Shown here: positions 44,817 through 52,824 of the stretch, in pieces | Position numbering within the stretch: the first letter of the stretch is position 1 | How the letters are laid out: the number at the start of each line of letters is the position of its first letter | Origin: Microbacterium sp. 2FI | Lineage (GTDB): Bacteria; Actinomycetota; Actinomycetes; Actinomycetales; Microbacteriaceae | Reading direction: 5' to 3' | Assembly: GCF_005502885.1 (NCBI RefSeq) | Contig: NZ_SCMR01000004.1 | Span: 1-64,000 of the forward strand | Length of the DNA stretch: 64,000 nucleotides | Notes under the pieces: generated by a model | The model's database searches: none | What the model was told of the DNA's origin: nothing | Seen by the model: the letters and a program-made list of their open reading frames with translations, nothing else | Program-made: the position numbers and the translations under genes

Positions 44817-44885
44817 CAAGGCAGTCGTTCGTCGACGGCACGGATGTCGACGACTCGCCATCACGGTTCAAGGGAGAACAAGAAG

Positions 44886-46946
44886 ATGAAAATGAGGACG
44901 AGAATCCTCGCAGCCATCACCACCGGTGTGTTGGTGATGTCGGGCGCGACGGTGAGTGCCGGGGCCGCCCATGCCGCGCCGGGTACTGCTTCGAGCACTT
45001 CGGCAGCAGCAGCGGCGATCCCGGTGGGGGCGAGTTTCACCACGGTCGCCGACCTCGGTGTGGTCGGCAGTCAGACGTATCTGTACCAGCCGTCCGAGAA
45101 GTTCAACCCCGCGCCCATGCTGACCCCGGTGATCTTCGTCTACAGCGACCTCGGCTATGCATCGCAGGATGCCGCGCTCGACGCGCTCTCCGGGCTCGGG
45201 CTCGTCGACCTCGCCGAGCGCGAGAAGGCGGTTCTCATCGTGCAGACGCCGGTCGGCGGCGCCTGGGGTCCCGGCGACGTGACCGTCTACCAGGACGTCC
45301 TCCGCTACATCTGGGGCGGGAACACCGCTGCGAGCGGCAAGCCCGCTCTGAGCTTCTTCCGCCTCGACTACATGATCGGCGAGGGCGCAGGGGCGACCTT
45401 CATCAACGAGCACATGACACAGGCGCCCAACGTCAATCGCATCGCGGGCGTGGCGACGTTCGGCGGCGCGATGCCTGCCGTCGCCCAGGGCTCCGCGTTG
45501 CCGGCATACATCGTCGGCGGTCAGCCCGCGGCGATCGACTATTACAAGTCGGCCAACGAGGTCGATGCGCGTGTGGGCGGCCGGTTCTACAACGCCGACA
45601 ACCCTGCCAAGGAAGTCATCGTGAGCAACGCGAAGAGCCAGCGCTTCGAGCCGTCGTTGATCGAGGACGCGTACGCGTCGCTGTTCAGCGGCACGGTGAG
45701 GCAGGGGCTGAGCACTCCGGTCTTCTACGACAACGCAACCACGACCGAAGACTTCACGTTGATGGAGCGTCCCGACCTCGATGCCCTGGGTCTCACCCAG
45801 ATCCTCGTCTCGGGTGAAGAGACCGGTGCGACCGGCCAGCCACGGTGGTACGAGTGGGTCCCCGATGAGGTGCTGCGTGCCCAGCGGTCCGCCTCCGGTA
45901 AGACCTATCCCCTGGTGCTCGACCTCCACGGTCGCGGCGATCATGAGATCTACGAGGCTGAGAGCAATGGCTGGATCGAGCTGGCAGGCGAAGAGAAGGT
46001 GATCGTCGTCGCTCCGTTCGACACCGCCACGACGCCGGTCGTCAACATGCTCGAGGTCATCAAGGCGAAGTACCCGGTCGATACCTCGCGCATCTACATG
46101 ACCGGCTACTCCGCCGGCGGGCGCGCGACGTGGGCGATCTCGTCGCTGTACCCCGAGACGTTCGCAGCGATCGCGCCGATGTCGTCACCGGGCTCCACCG
46201 TCGATGCCGGGCTTGCGGCGAAGAACGACCTCATCGATCTGCCGACGTTCTTCTCGGCGGCCGAGAACGAGCGCGATGCCGTCCAGCGGCCGAACGCGAG
46301 CTTCCCGGTGCCGCAGGTCAAGGTGTCCAACCTGAATGCACTCACCACCTACATGCGACTCAACGAGATCTCTCCGCCGACCACGTTCGACTTCGCTCAG
46401 TACGGGATCTTCGGCTTCCCCGTCGAGCAGCCGCGCGACTACGTGACGCGATGGGACTTCCTGATCACCGCCGGCACGCTCAGCGATGACACAGGGGTCC
46501 CGATGATGCAGATCGCGACCGGGCGCAATCTCGATCACACGCACTACATGGACTACGCGCCGATCGCGTGGGACTACATGAGCAGATTCTCGCGCGACAC
46601 GACGACGAACGAGATCAGGTATGCCGAGGACTCCGAGCTGCCCGCGCTCAACTCGATCCAGGCGACCGGCGTCACGAAGGGCGTCGTCGTACAGCCGGCG
46701 TTCGACCCGGCCGTCACGGACTACTCGCTCGTCGTCCCGGGCAGCGTCTCGAGCCTGAATCTCAAGGCGACAGCAGCCTCGGGCGCAGCCACCGTGTCGA
46801 TCGCGGGGCGTACGCCGTCCACCGGAACGGTCGTCGAACGTGTTCCGCTCGGGGCCGTCGGCACCTCAACGCCCGTCGACATCGTCGTGACCTCGGCGGA
46901 CGGCATTCACCTCGCCTACCACGTGACCGTCACCCGACAGGGCTGA
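44886..46946 (+). CDS. Secreted esterase with degenerate plus intact alpha/beta-hydrolase domains and cadherin-like domain
   Basis: 686 aa. A Sec signal peptide (MKMRTRILAAITTGVLVMSG... ending AAHAAPG) is followed by two related hydrolase-like halves. The second (residues ~300-590) has the nucleophile elbow MTGYSAGGRATW (Ser at 46110-46112), DLHGRGDH in the oxyanion region and a late His in LDHTHYMDYAPIAW. The first half repeats the layout, but at the elbow reads MIGEGAGATF (45378-45392), so the Ser is lost. A cadherin-like beta-sandwich ends the protein (NSIQATGVTKGVVVQPAFDP, YSLVVPGSV). ATG at 44886 follows AGGGAGA. It probably removes acyl groups from plant or microbial polysaccharides, as in PHB-depolymerase/feruloyl esterase relatives; the true substrate is unknown. 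Confidence 0.85.
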   Translation: MKMRTRILAAITTGVLVMSGATVSAGAAHAAPGTASSTSAAAAAIPVGASFTTVADLGVVGSQTYLYQPSEKFNPAPMLTPVIFVYSDLGYASQDAALDALSGLGLVDLAEREKAVLIVQTPVGGAWGPGDVTVYQDVLRYIWGGNTAASGKPALSFFRLDYMIGEGAGATFINEHMTQAPNVNRIAGVATFGGAMPAVAQGSALPAYIVGGQPAAIDYYKSANEVDARVGGRFYNADNPAKEVIVSNAKSQRFEPSLIEDAYASLFSGTVRQGLSTPVFYDNATTTEDFTLMERPDLDALGLTQILVSGEETGATGQPRWYEWVPDEVLRAQRSASGKTYPLVLDLHGRGDHEIYEAESNGWIELAGEEKVIVVAPFDTATTPVVNMLEVIKAKYPVDTSRIYMTGYSAGGRATWAISSLYPETFAAIAPMSSPGSTVDAGLAAKNDLIDLPTFFSAAENERDAVQRPNASFPVPQVKVSNLNALTTYMRLNEISPPTTFDFAQYGIFGFPVEQPRDYVTRWDFLITAGTLSDDTGVPMMQIATGRNLDHTHYMDYAPIAWDYMSRFSRDTTTNEIRYAEDSELPALNSIQATGVTKGVVVQPAFDPAVTDYSLVVPGSVSSLNLKATAASGAATVSIAGRTPSTGTVVERVPLGAVGTSTPVDIVVTSADGIHLAYHVTVTRQG

Positions 46947-46952
46947 TCGCAC

Positions 46953-46986
46953 AGCGGTGGGCGCGGCCGGTGCCGCGCCCACCGCT
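46953..46986 (+). terminator. Hairpin after the two-domain esterase
   Basis: AGCGGTGGGCGCGGC and its perfect reverse complement GCCGCGCCCACCGCT form a 15-bp stem with a CGGT loop, seven bases after the stop. No T-run follows, as is common in actinobacteria. Confidence 0.75.
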
Positions 46987-46995
46987 TGCGCACGA

Positions 46996-47015
46996 CCATA
47001 GACTCGCATCTATGG
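46996..47015 (+). promoter_or_regulatory. ArsR-type operator over -10 and start codon
   Basis: CCATAGA-CTCGCA-TCTATGG is a perfect 7-6-7 dyad. It contains a -10-like TAGACT (46999-47004) and the ATG (47012-47014) itself. A bound repressor would cover promoter and start site together. The core ATAGA-N6-TCTAT recurs at the next operator. Confidence 0.7.
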
Positions 47016-47881
47016 ATGCTGCGATCGACGAGGTTCGTCTGCTCGCCGATCCGACGCGGGGCAGCATCGTCCGCCTGATCATCGAGGCCGACGCGGGCCG
47101 CGCGACCGTGACGCAGCTCGCCGTGGAGCTGGGCCTCCGGCAGCCGACGCTCTCGCATCACGTGAAGCTTCTCCACGAGGCGGGCCTTCTCGAGCGCGCA
47201 CCCGAGGGCCGACGGGTCTGGTACTCGGTGCCGCCCGAGCGGCTCGACGCCGTGAGCGAGCTGGTCGTCTCGCCGCCGCAGACATCGCCCGTGGCGCTCG
47301 ACCGGGTCGTCGACGATCTGACCCAGCGATTCGCCGGCACGTTCGGTCGCGAGACCGTCGAACGGTACGTGCGCGAGACCGATGACCTGTTCGCGGCCCA
47401 GGGCGTCGATCGCCGCCGCGCCTCGCGCACGGCGAGCTTCGCCGCAGACCGACTCACGGCGCTCGCCCGCGTCGAGGTCAGCGACGCGCACCGCCCCGAG
47501 GTGCTGTTCGTGTGCGTGCAGAACGCCGGTCGCTCTCAGTTGGCCGCGGGCATCCTGCGCCAGCTCGCCGGTGACCGCGTCGTCGTGCGGACGGCGGGGT
47601 CGGAGCCCGCCGAGGTCGTGCGCGGCGCCGTGGTGACCGCGCTCGACGAGATCGGGGTCTCGCTCGGCGGCGAGTACCCGAAGCCCCTGACCGACGAGGT
47701 CGTCCGCGCGGCCGACGTCGTGGTCACGATGGGGTGCGGGGACGCATGCCCCGTGTACCCCGGCAAGGTGTACCTCGACTGGCCGATCCCCGACCCTGCC
47801 GGGCTCCCGCTTGCGGGGGTGCGGCCGATCCGCGACGACATCGACGCGCGCGTGCGGGAGCTGCTGGCGACGCTCGTCTGA
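47012..47881 (+). CDS. ArsR-type repressor fused to ArsC-type phosphatase/arsenate reductase
   Basis: 289 aa. Residues ~1-80 are an ArsR-type winged helix (LLADPTRGSIVRLIIEA, LRQPTLSHHVKLLHEAGLL, GRRVWYSV). Residues ~95-150 form a helical domain seen in actinobacterial ArsC proteins (LTQRFAGTFGRETVERYVRE). The rest is a low-molecular-weight phosphatase/ArsC domain with P-loop VCVQNAGRSQLA (C-x5-R), TMGCGDACPVYPG with extra cysteines, and DWPIPDP. Such enzymes reduce arsenate using mycothiol and mycoredoxin or thioredoxin (family knowledge). ATG at 47012 has no Shine-Dalgarno and is seven bases from TAGACT, so it is probably leaderless. The upstream open frame only reads the esterase out of phase. 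Fusion of sensor and enzyme could couple repression to arsenate handling. Confidence 0.88.
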   Translation: MDAAIDEVRLLADPTRGSIVRLIIEADAGRATVTQLAVELGLRQPTLSHHVKLLHEAGLLERAPEGRRVWYSVPPERLDAVSELVVSPPQTSPVALDRVVDDLTQRFAGTFGRETVERYVRETDDLFAAQGVDRRRASRTASFAADRLTALARVEVSDAHRPEVLFVCVQNAGRSQLAAGILRQLAGDRVVVRTAGSEPAEVVRGAVVTALDEIGVSLGGEYPKPLTDEVVRAADVVVTMGCGDACPVYPGKVYLDWPIPDPAGLPLAGVRPIRDDIDARVRELLATLV

Positions 47882-47913
47882 ACAGTCGGTGAAGCGGGCG
47901 GCGTCCGCTGGAC

Positions 47914-47941
47914 GAAAGCATAGACACTCATCTATGCTTTC
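47914..47941 (+). promoter_or_regulatory. ArsR-type operator and leaderless promoter of arsC
   Basis: GAAAGCATAGA-CACTCA-TCTATGCTTTC is a perfect 11-6-11 dyad that shares its core with the operator at 46996-47015. TATGCT (47933-47938) inside the right arm lies six bases before the ATG at 47945. With TGGACG 18 bases further up it forms a plausible promoter that the bound repressor would block. Confidence 0.7.
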
Positions 47942-47944
47942 ATC

Positions 47945-48352
47945 ATGATCGATTCACTCACCGTCCTTTTCGTCTGCGTCCACAACGCCGGCCGATCTCA
48001 GATGGCCGCCGGCTACATGAAAGAGCTGTCGGCCGGCCGCGTCGAGGTGCTCTCGGCCGGCTCCGCGCCGAAGGATCAGATCAACCCCGTCGCGATCGCG
48101 GCGATGGCCGAAGAGGGGATCGACATCGCGCACAACGTGCCGAAGATCCTCACGACCGAGGCGGTCAAGGACTCCGACGTCGTCATCACGATGGGCTGCG
48201 GCGACACGTGCCCGATCTTCCCGGGCAAGCGGTACGAGGACTGGGAGCTCGAAGACCCCGCCGGCAAAGACATCGTGACCGTCCGCCGCGTGCGCGACGA
48301 CATCCGCGGCCGCGTCGAGGCGCTGCTCGCCGAGATCCTGCCGGCGGCCTGA
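47945..48352 (+). CDS. arsC: Arsenate reductase (low-molecular-weight phosphatase type)
   Basis: 135 aa, the normal length for a single-domain ArsC. P-loop VCVHNAGRSQMAAGYM near the N-terminus, TMGCGDTCPIFPGKRYEDW and WELEDPAGKD carry the catalytic Cys-x5-Arg, the resolving cysteines and the Asp-Pro of the family. No Shine-Dalgarno lies before the ATG at 47945; a -10-like hexamer six bases away and a long dyad suggest a leaderless, ArsR-controlled transcript. The next gene starts one base after its stop. No arsB/acr3 arsenite exporter is seen within this window, so export must depend on genes elsewhere. Confidence 0.9.
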   Translation: MIDSLTVLFVCVHNAGRSQMAAGYMKELSAGRVEVLSAGSAPKDQINPVAIAAMAEEGIDIAHNVPKILTTEAVKDSDVVITMGCGDTCPIFPGKRYEDWELEDPAGKDIVTVRRVRDDIRGRVEALLAEILPAA

Positions 48353-48353
48353 C

Positions 48354-49019
48354 GTGTCGATTCCGACGGGCGCGCAGGGTCTGCCGGGTCTCGCCTACCC
48401 CGAGGCGTCCCTCAAGCGGCTGTCGATCGAGCTGACCGAGAAGTACGCGGGAACGTTCGGAGCAGAGACCGTGCACCGCTACGTGCTCGAGTCGTACACG
48501 GCGCTCCTGCGCACCGCGAAGGTGCGCTCGCATCTGCTCGCGCAGACCACCCACTTCGTGAACGAGCGGCTCACCGCCGTCGCCCAGGCGGCGGGAGCGG
48601 CGGCGCACGACCTGCCCGAAATCCTCTACGTCTGCGAGCAGAATGCCGGGCGCTCACAGATGGCGGCCGCGATCACCACCCACCTCGCCGCCGGTCGCGT
48701 GCACGTGCGCTCCGCCGGGTCGGTGCCCGCCGACCGTCTGCACCCCGCCGTCGTCACGGTGCTCGCCGAGGTCGGCATCCCCCTCGAGGACGCCTACCCG
48801 AAGCCGCTGACCGACGACGTCGTGCAGGCGGCCGATGTCGTGGTCACGATGGGCTGCGGCGACGCGTGCCCGCTCTACCCCGGAAAGCGGTACGAAGACT
48901 GGTCTCTCGCCGACCCGTCGACGCTGGATCTCGACGGCGTGCGGAGCGTGCGCGACGAGATCATCGGTCACGTGGAGGGCCTGCTGGCCTCGCTCGAACG
49001 ACGGCATTCGGCGGTTTGA
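48354..49019 (+). CDS. ArsC-like phosphatase with N-terminal helical domain
   Basis: 221 aa. Residues ~20-75 match the helical domain also present in the ArsR-ArsC fusion (ELTEKYAGTFGAETVHRYVLE and THFVNERLTAVAQ). The ArsC domain follows with VCEQNAGRSQMAAAI, TMGCGDACPLYPGKRYEDW and a late Asp-Pro (LADPS). It looks like the fusion protein without its DNA-binding domain. GTG at 48354 is one base after the arsC stop, which suggests coupling. It could be a second arsenate reductase with another redox partner, or a protein phosphatase. A hairpin at 49029-49055 ends the operon. Confidence 0.87.
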   Translation: MSIPTGAQGLPGLAYPEASLKRLSIELTEKYAGTFGAETVHRYVLESYTALLRTAKVRSHLLAQTTHFVNERLTAVAQAAGAAAHDLPEILYVCEQNAGRSQMAAAITTHLAAGRVHVRSAGSVPADRLHPAVVTVLAEVGIPLEDAYPKPLTDDVVQAADVVVTMGCGDACPLYPGKRYEDWSLADPSTLDLDGVRSVRDEIIGHVEGLLASLERRHSAV

Positions 49020-49028
49020 CGGCGTTTC

Positions 49029-49055
49029 AACCGGGGTCAGGCGGGCACCCCGGTT
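49029..49055 (+). terminator. Hairpin after the arsenate cluster
   Basis: AACCGGGGT and ACCCCGGTT form a perfect 9-bp stem with a nine-base loop, ten bases after the stop of the last ArsC-like gene. Confidence 0.7.
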
Positions 49056-49082
49056 ATGCGGGGGCCGAACGTCGCGTACCGT
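49054..49082 (+). promoter_or_regulatory. Candidate promoter of zinc-ribbon gene
   Basis: TTATGC (49054-49059), 17 bases, TACCGT (49077-49082). It overlaps the last bases of the preceding hairpin and would give a leader of about 35 bases with the GGGAG ribosome site. Confidence 0.35.
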
Positions 49083-49124
49083 GGAGTAGCAGGCGGCCGA
49101 GCTCGCTGGCAGAGGGAGACAGCC

Positions 49125-49493
49125 GTGCGCATCGCCGAGTCAGCCGATTGGCGGGAGAATCTCGCGTTCGACACCCCCGTGAGTGTCGCCGAGGTCGTCC
49201 CCGGCGACCCCACGATCTGCGCCGTGTGCCGCGCCGATTCCGACCCGCGGCCGCGCACCGAGCTGTGGGCGGTCAAGCACCGCCACCCCAAGAACCACTC
49301 CGGCTACGTGCGCTTCTACTGCAGCGTGCACCTTCCCGCGGTCGACCAGCCGCCGGCAACCGCCCGGCCCGAGCGCCGCGCTCCGCGTCGCCCGGCCGCC
49401 GCACCCGAGAAGATCCGCGCCATGTGCCCCGACTGCTATGTCGAGGTCTCGGCGAAGGGCCTCTGCGGAGTCTGCGGCAACACCGTCGCCTGA
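49125..49493 (+). CDS. Small zinc-ribbon-like protein, function unknown
   Basis: 122 aa. Cysteine pairs suggest one or two zinc sites: ICAVC (residues ~30), FYCSVH (~65), then CPDC and CGVC near the C-terminus. Between them runs the conserved-looking stretch ELWAVKHRHPKNHSGYVRFY. A basic Pro/Arg/Ala linker (PERRAPRRPAAAPEK) divides the protein. GTG at 49125 is chosen because AGGGAG lies just upstream and the sequence before it has no coding character. It ends seven bases from the stop of the convergent aminotransferase gene. I recognise no named family; binding of nucleic acid or protein is possible. Confidence 0.8.
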   Translation: MRIAESADWRENLAFDTPVSVAEVVPGDPTICAVCRADSDPRPRTELWAVKHRHPKNHSGYVRFYCSVHLPAVDQPPATARPERRAPRRPAAAPEKIRAMCPDCYVEVSAKGLCGVCGNTVA

Positions 49494-49500
49494 CCGCCGA

Positions 49501-51186
49501 TCATCGCTCGAGCGACACCGGCGGCAGATCGAACCACCGCAGGTGCTCGAAGTCTTCGCTGAGCCGCTCGTCGGCCACGTGCGGCGCATCGCCGTCGGCG
49601 GCGATGTCGGGGAGCGATGCGAACAGCGCCCGCGCTTCGGCGAGGTGCTCGGCCAGGATCGATTCGGGCGCACGATCGTGGTGTCGCGGATACGTCAGGC
49701 GACCGTCGGCGTCGTACGCCAGCTGCGCGAGCCGCAGCGGTGGCTCGACGAGCCCTGATTCGTGGCGCCACAGCCCGGTGTCGGGCGAGAAGCGGTACTG
49801 CGGCAGCAGCTCGTGGCCGTGGTCGGCGATGAGCGAGACGGCCTCGACGATGTAGTCGAAGACCTCGTCGCTGATGAAGTAGTTGAAGCTCACCCGCACC
49901 CACCCGGGCTTGATTCCCTCGCACCCGCGCGTGATCTCGCGCTCGAACTCGTGCGAGCGCGCGAGGTCGATGCCGAGCAGGCGGTGGCCGTACGGGCCCG
50001 CGCACGAGCAGCCGCCGCGGGACTGGATGCCGAAGAGGTCGTTGAGGATCGCGACGACCGCGTTGTGGTGCAAGTACCGCCCGCCGGGGCGCGTGATCAC
50101 GAACGACACGATCGACAGGCGATCGGCGGTGGGACTGCCGAGGATCTGGATCGACGGATGCCGTCGCCACGTCTCGAGCGCGCGATCGAGGAAGCCGAGC
50201 TCGAGGTCGTGGATCGTGTCGACCCCGACCGCGTCTTTGAGGGCGAAGACGAGACCTGCGCGGATCGACTCGATGATGCCGGGCGTTCCCGCCTCCTCCC
50301 GGTGCGCGGGGTCCTCGATATAGCGGTGCTCGAGCGGATTGACGTAAGCGACCGTGCCGCCGCCGACGGCCTCGGGCACCGAGTTGGTGAGCAGGCGCCG
50401 GTTCACCACGAGCACGCCCGGGGTGCCGGGACCGCCGATGAACTTGTGCGGCGAGAGGAACACCGCGTCTTCGTTCGACGCATCGATGTCGACGTAGGGG
50501 CCTGCGGCCGCATAGTCCCAGAAGGCGAGCGCGCCGTGGCTGTGCAGCAGGTCGGTGATCCGCGCGGTGTCGGTGAGGATGCCGGTCACGTTGCTCGCGG
50601 CGCTGAACGAGCCGATCTTGAGCGGCCGTTCGGCGAAGCGCTCGAGCTCTGACGCGAGCGCTTCGCAGTCGACGTGGCCGTCGGCATCCTCGGGGATCGT
50701 CACGACGTCGGCGATCGACTCGCGCCACGGCAGCTCGTTGCTGTGGTGCTCGTAGGGCCCGATGAAGACGACGGGGCGATCGGATGCCGCGATGCGAGCC
50801 GACAGGCCGTGCTCGCGATCGAGATCGGCCGGGAGGCGCAGGCCCAAGATGCCGACGATCTTGTTGATCGCCGCGGTCGAGCCGCTGCCGGTGAAGATGA
50901 CGACCGTGTCGTCGGTGCCCTTGACCGCCGCATGGATGATCGCGCGTGCGTCCTCGCGGAGCCGGGTGGTCTGCAGGCCCGTGCCGCTGGACTCCGAATG
51001 GGTGTTCGCGTAGCGGGGGAGCACCTCGTCGCGCACGAAGTCCTCGATGAACCCCAGCGCCCGCCCGCTCGCGGTGTAGTCGGCGTAGGTCACCCGCCGC
51101 GGACCGAACGGGCCGTACATCACCTGGTCGTCGCCGATGACCGCCTCGCGGATGCGCGCGACGAGAGGCGACGGTGCCGACGACAT
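49501..51186 (-). CDS. Class V aminotransferase-fold PLP enzyme (cysteine-desulfurase-like) with C-terminal extension
   Basis: 561 aa, ~150 longer than SufS-type enzymes. The PLP domain shows FTGSGSTAAINKIVG, GPYEHHSNELPWRE, the Asp-x-Ala before it (WDYAAAGPYVDID), and the PLP Lys in FLSPHKFIGGPGTPGVLV. A cysteine-rich loop, SRGGCSCAGPYGH, lies where desulfurases carry the catalytic Cys. The last ~130 residues (after FNYFISDEVFDYI) form an added domain with GLWRHESGLVEPPLRLAQLA. No Fe-S assembly genes are near, so selenocysteine lyase/desulfurase activity is only a family guess. ATG at 51186 lacks a Shine-Dalgarno; a -10-like TAGCCT is seven bases upstream. Confidence 0.82.
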   Translation of the reverse strand: MSSAPSPLVARIREAVIGDDQVMYGPFGPRRVTYADYTASGRALGFIEDFVRDEVLPRYANTHSESSGTGLQTTRLREDARAIIHAAVKGTDDTVVIFTGSGSTAAINKIVGILGLRLPADLDREHGLSARIAASDRPVVFIGPYEHHSNELPWRESIADVVTIPEDADGHVDCEALASELERFAERPLKIGSFSAASNVTGILTDTARITDLLHSHGALAFWDYAAAGPYVDIDASNEDAVFLSPHKFIGGPGTPGVLVVNRRLLTNSVPEAVGGGTVAYVNPLEHRYIEDPAHREEAGTPGIIESIRAGLVFALKDAVGVDTIHDLELGFLDRALETWRRHPSIQILGSPTADRLSIVSFVITRPGGRYLHHNAVVAILNDLFGIQSRGGCSCAGPYGHRLLGIDLARSHEFEREITRGCEGIKPGWVRVSFNYFISDEVFDYIVEAVSLIADHGHELLPQYRFSPDTGLWRHESGLVEPPLRLAQLAYDADGRLTYPRHHDRAPESILAEHLAEARALFASLPDIAADGDAPHVADERLSEDFEHLRWFDLPPVSLER

Positions 51187-51193
51187 GCTCAGC

Positions 51194-51199
51194 AGGCTA
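51194..51199 (-). promoter_or_regulatory. Candidate leaderless -10 of the class V aminotransferase gene
   Basis: TAGCCT on the minus strand, seven bases before the ATG at 51186, in the 40-base gap after the cardiolipin synthase gene. No Shine-Dalgarno is visible. Confidence 0.4.
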
Positions 51200-51226
51200 C
51201 TCGCCTCTGCCGACAGGCGCCCGGGG

Positions 51227-52702
51227 TCAGTTGAGAGCGGAGGTCAGCCGCGCGACTCCGTCGAGGAAGGTGGCCTTCGCGGGCTCGCGCTTCCACTCCT
51301 CGAGGGTGAGCTCGCGCCCCTTGTCGCGGTAGTCCTGCTCGACCGCGCGCATGTCGCGCACGAACGACTCGCCGCGCACGAGCATCGACAGCTCCATGTT
51401 CAGCGTGAACGAGCGGATGTCCATGTTGCTCGACCCGATGACGGCGATGTCGTCGTCGATCGAGAAGTGCTTCGCGTGCAGGATGAACGGCGCCGGGTAC
51501 AGGAAGATCCGCACTCCTGCCTCCAGCAGCGCCTGGTAGTACGAGCGCTGGGCGTGGTAGACGAGGCCCTGGTCGCCGATCTCGGAGACGAACAGCTGCA
51601 CCTCGAGCCCGCGCTGGCACGCGGTCGTGATGGCGTAGACCATCGCCTCGTCGGGCACGAAGTACGGGCTCGTGAGGATCACGCGCTCGGTCGCGCCGTG
51701 GATCAGTGAGAGGAAAAGGCGCAGGTTGTTCTCGGTGGCGTACCCCGGCCCACTCGGGACGATCTGGCACGTCACGGCGTCGGACGAGGAGACGACGGGG
51801 ATCGCGGAGGCGGCGACGTGCTCGGCATCCAGCTGCTCGCCGGTCTCGATCAGCCAGTCCGAGAGGAAGACGGTGTTCACCTGCGCGACGGCGGGGCCGG
51901 TGACCGTCGCCACGAGTTCCTGCCACTTGAGTCCGCGCTTGATGTTCTTGGGTGCGTTGTAGGTGCGGTCGATGAGGTTCTGCGAGCCGACGAAAGCGAT
52001 CGCGCCGTCGACGACGACGAGCTTGCGGTGGTTGCGCAGATCCGGGCGCTGGTACTTGCCCTTGAAGGGCATGACGGGCAGCATCCACGCCCACTTCACG
52101 CCGATCCGGTCGAGCTCGGCGAAGGTCTCGTCGGCGTTCGCGACGCGCCGCGAGGCGACGTGGTCGGCCAGGAGCCGCACGGTCACGCCGCGCTTCACGG
52201 CAGCCTCCATCGCGGCGAAGAAGCCGCGGGTCGTGTCGTCCCACGACACGATGTAGAACTCGACGTGGACGTAGCCCGTGGCGGTCGCCATCGCCTCGGC
52301 CATCGCGTCGATCGACGCCTCGTAGCCGTCGATGAGCGCCACGGCGTTGCCGTCGGCGGCCGGCAGGCGGGTGAGCGTGGTGTTCTGCTCGACGACGCGT
52401 TCGAACCAGCGCGGCCAGGCAGCGGCATCCGCCTGGGGGATTCCCGCCGCAGCCGTCCGCTCGTGGATGATCGCGTCGATCCGCGCCTGCTCGTCGCGCC
52501 GCTTCTTCGGGAGTCGGACGCTGCCGATCAGCAGATAGAAGAGGATGCCGATGAACGGCAGCGCGAAGATCAGCAGCAGCCACGCCATCGCCGCGGTGGG
52601 TTTGCGGTCGCGTGGGATCAGGATGAGCGCCGTGATGTTGATCGCGAGGACGACGAGGGCGGTGAGAACCCACGTGAGGTTCGAGGAGAGCAGCGGGTCC
52701 AT
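51227..52702 (-). CDS. cls: Cardiolipin synthase (phospholipase D type)
   Basis: 491 aa. Two N-terminal membrane helices (WVLTALVVLAINITALILI and MAWLLLIFALPFIGILFYLL) anchor two phospholipase D half-domains. Both HKD motifs are present: NHRKLVVVDGAIAFVGSQN in the first and HAKHFSIDDDIAVIGSSNMD in the second. The enzyme joins phosphatidyl groups to make cardiolipin at the membrane. ATG at 52702 is chosen: GGAAG lies upstream and it begins just before the first helix, while the in-frame extension to 52783 runs into the promoter region. It stands between the M14 carboxypeptidase and the class V enzyme genes, all leftward, and is probably transcribed alone. Confidence 0.93.
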   Translation of the reverse strand: MDPLLSSNLTWVLTALVVLAINITALILIPRDRKPTAAMAWLLLIFALPFIGILFYLLIGSVRLPKKRRDEQARIDAIIHERTAAAGIPQADAAAWPRWFERVVEQNTTLTRLPAADGNAVALIDGYEASIDAMAEAMATATGYVHVEFYIVSWDDTTRGFFAAMEAAVKRGVTVRLLADHVASRRVANADETFAELDRIGVKWAWMLPVMPFKGKYQRPDLRNHRKLVVVDGAIAFVGSQNLIDRTYNAPKNIKRGLKWQELVATVTGPAVAQVNTVFLSDWLIETGEQLDAEHVAASAIPVVSSSDAVTCQIVPSGPGYATENNLRLFLSLIHGATERVILTSPYFVPDEAMVYAITTACQRGLEVQLFVSEIGDQGLVYHAQRSYYQALLEAGVRIFLYPAPFILHAKHFSIDDDIAVIGSSNMDIRSFTLNMELSMLVRGESFVRDMRAVEQDYRDKGRELTLEEWKREPAKATFLDGVARLTSALN

Positions 52703-52770
52703 CGGGACGACTTCCGTTCGAGACGCGGGCCCGGGCATCGGGTAGGTAGAGCGTAGCGGCAGGAACGACC

Positions 52771-52805
52771 GCGGCCGCGGCATCCCGAAGGATGACCGCG
52801 GCCGC
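52771..52805 (-). terminator. UUCG-loop hairpin after the carboxypeptidase gene
   Basis: On the minus strand GCGGCCGCGG-T-CATCC pairs with GGATG-CCGCGGCCGC around a UUCG tetraloop closed by C-G. One bulged base interrupts a 15-bp stem. It begins 20 bases after the carboxypeptidase stop. Confidence 0.8.
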
Positions 52806-52824
52806 AGCCGTTCGGGCGACGGGC

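Noticed and set aside
46568..47011. N-terminal extension of the ArsR-ArsC protein
   Set aside because: It reads the esterase gene out of frame and crosses a strong terminator hairpin.
49501..51186. Calling the class V enzyme SufS/IscS
   Set aside because: No Fe-S assembly neighbours, and a ~130-residue C-terminal extension unlike those enzymes, so only the fold family is supported.
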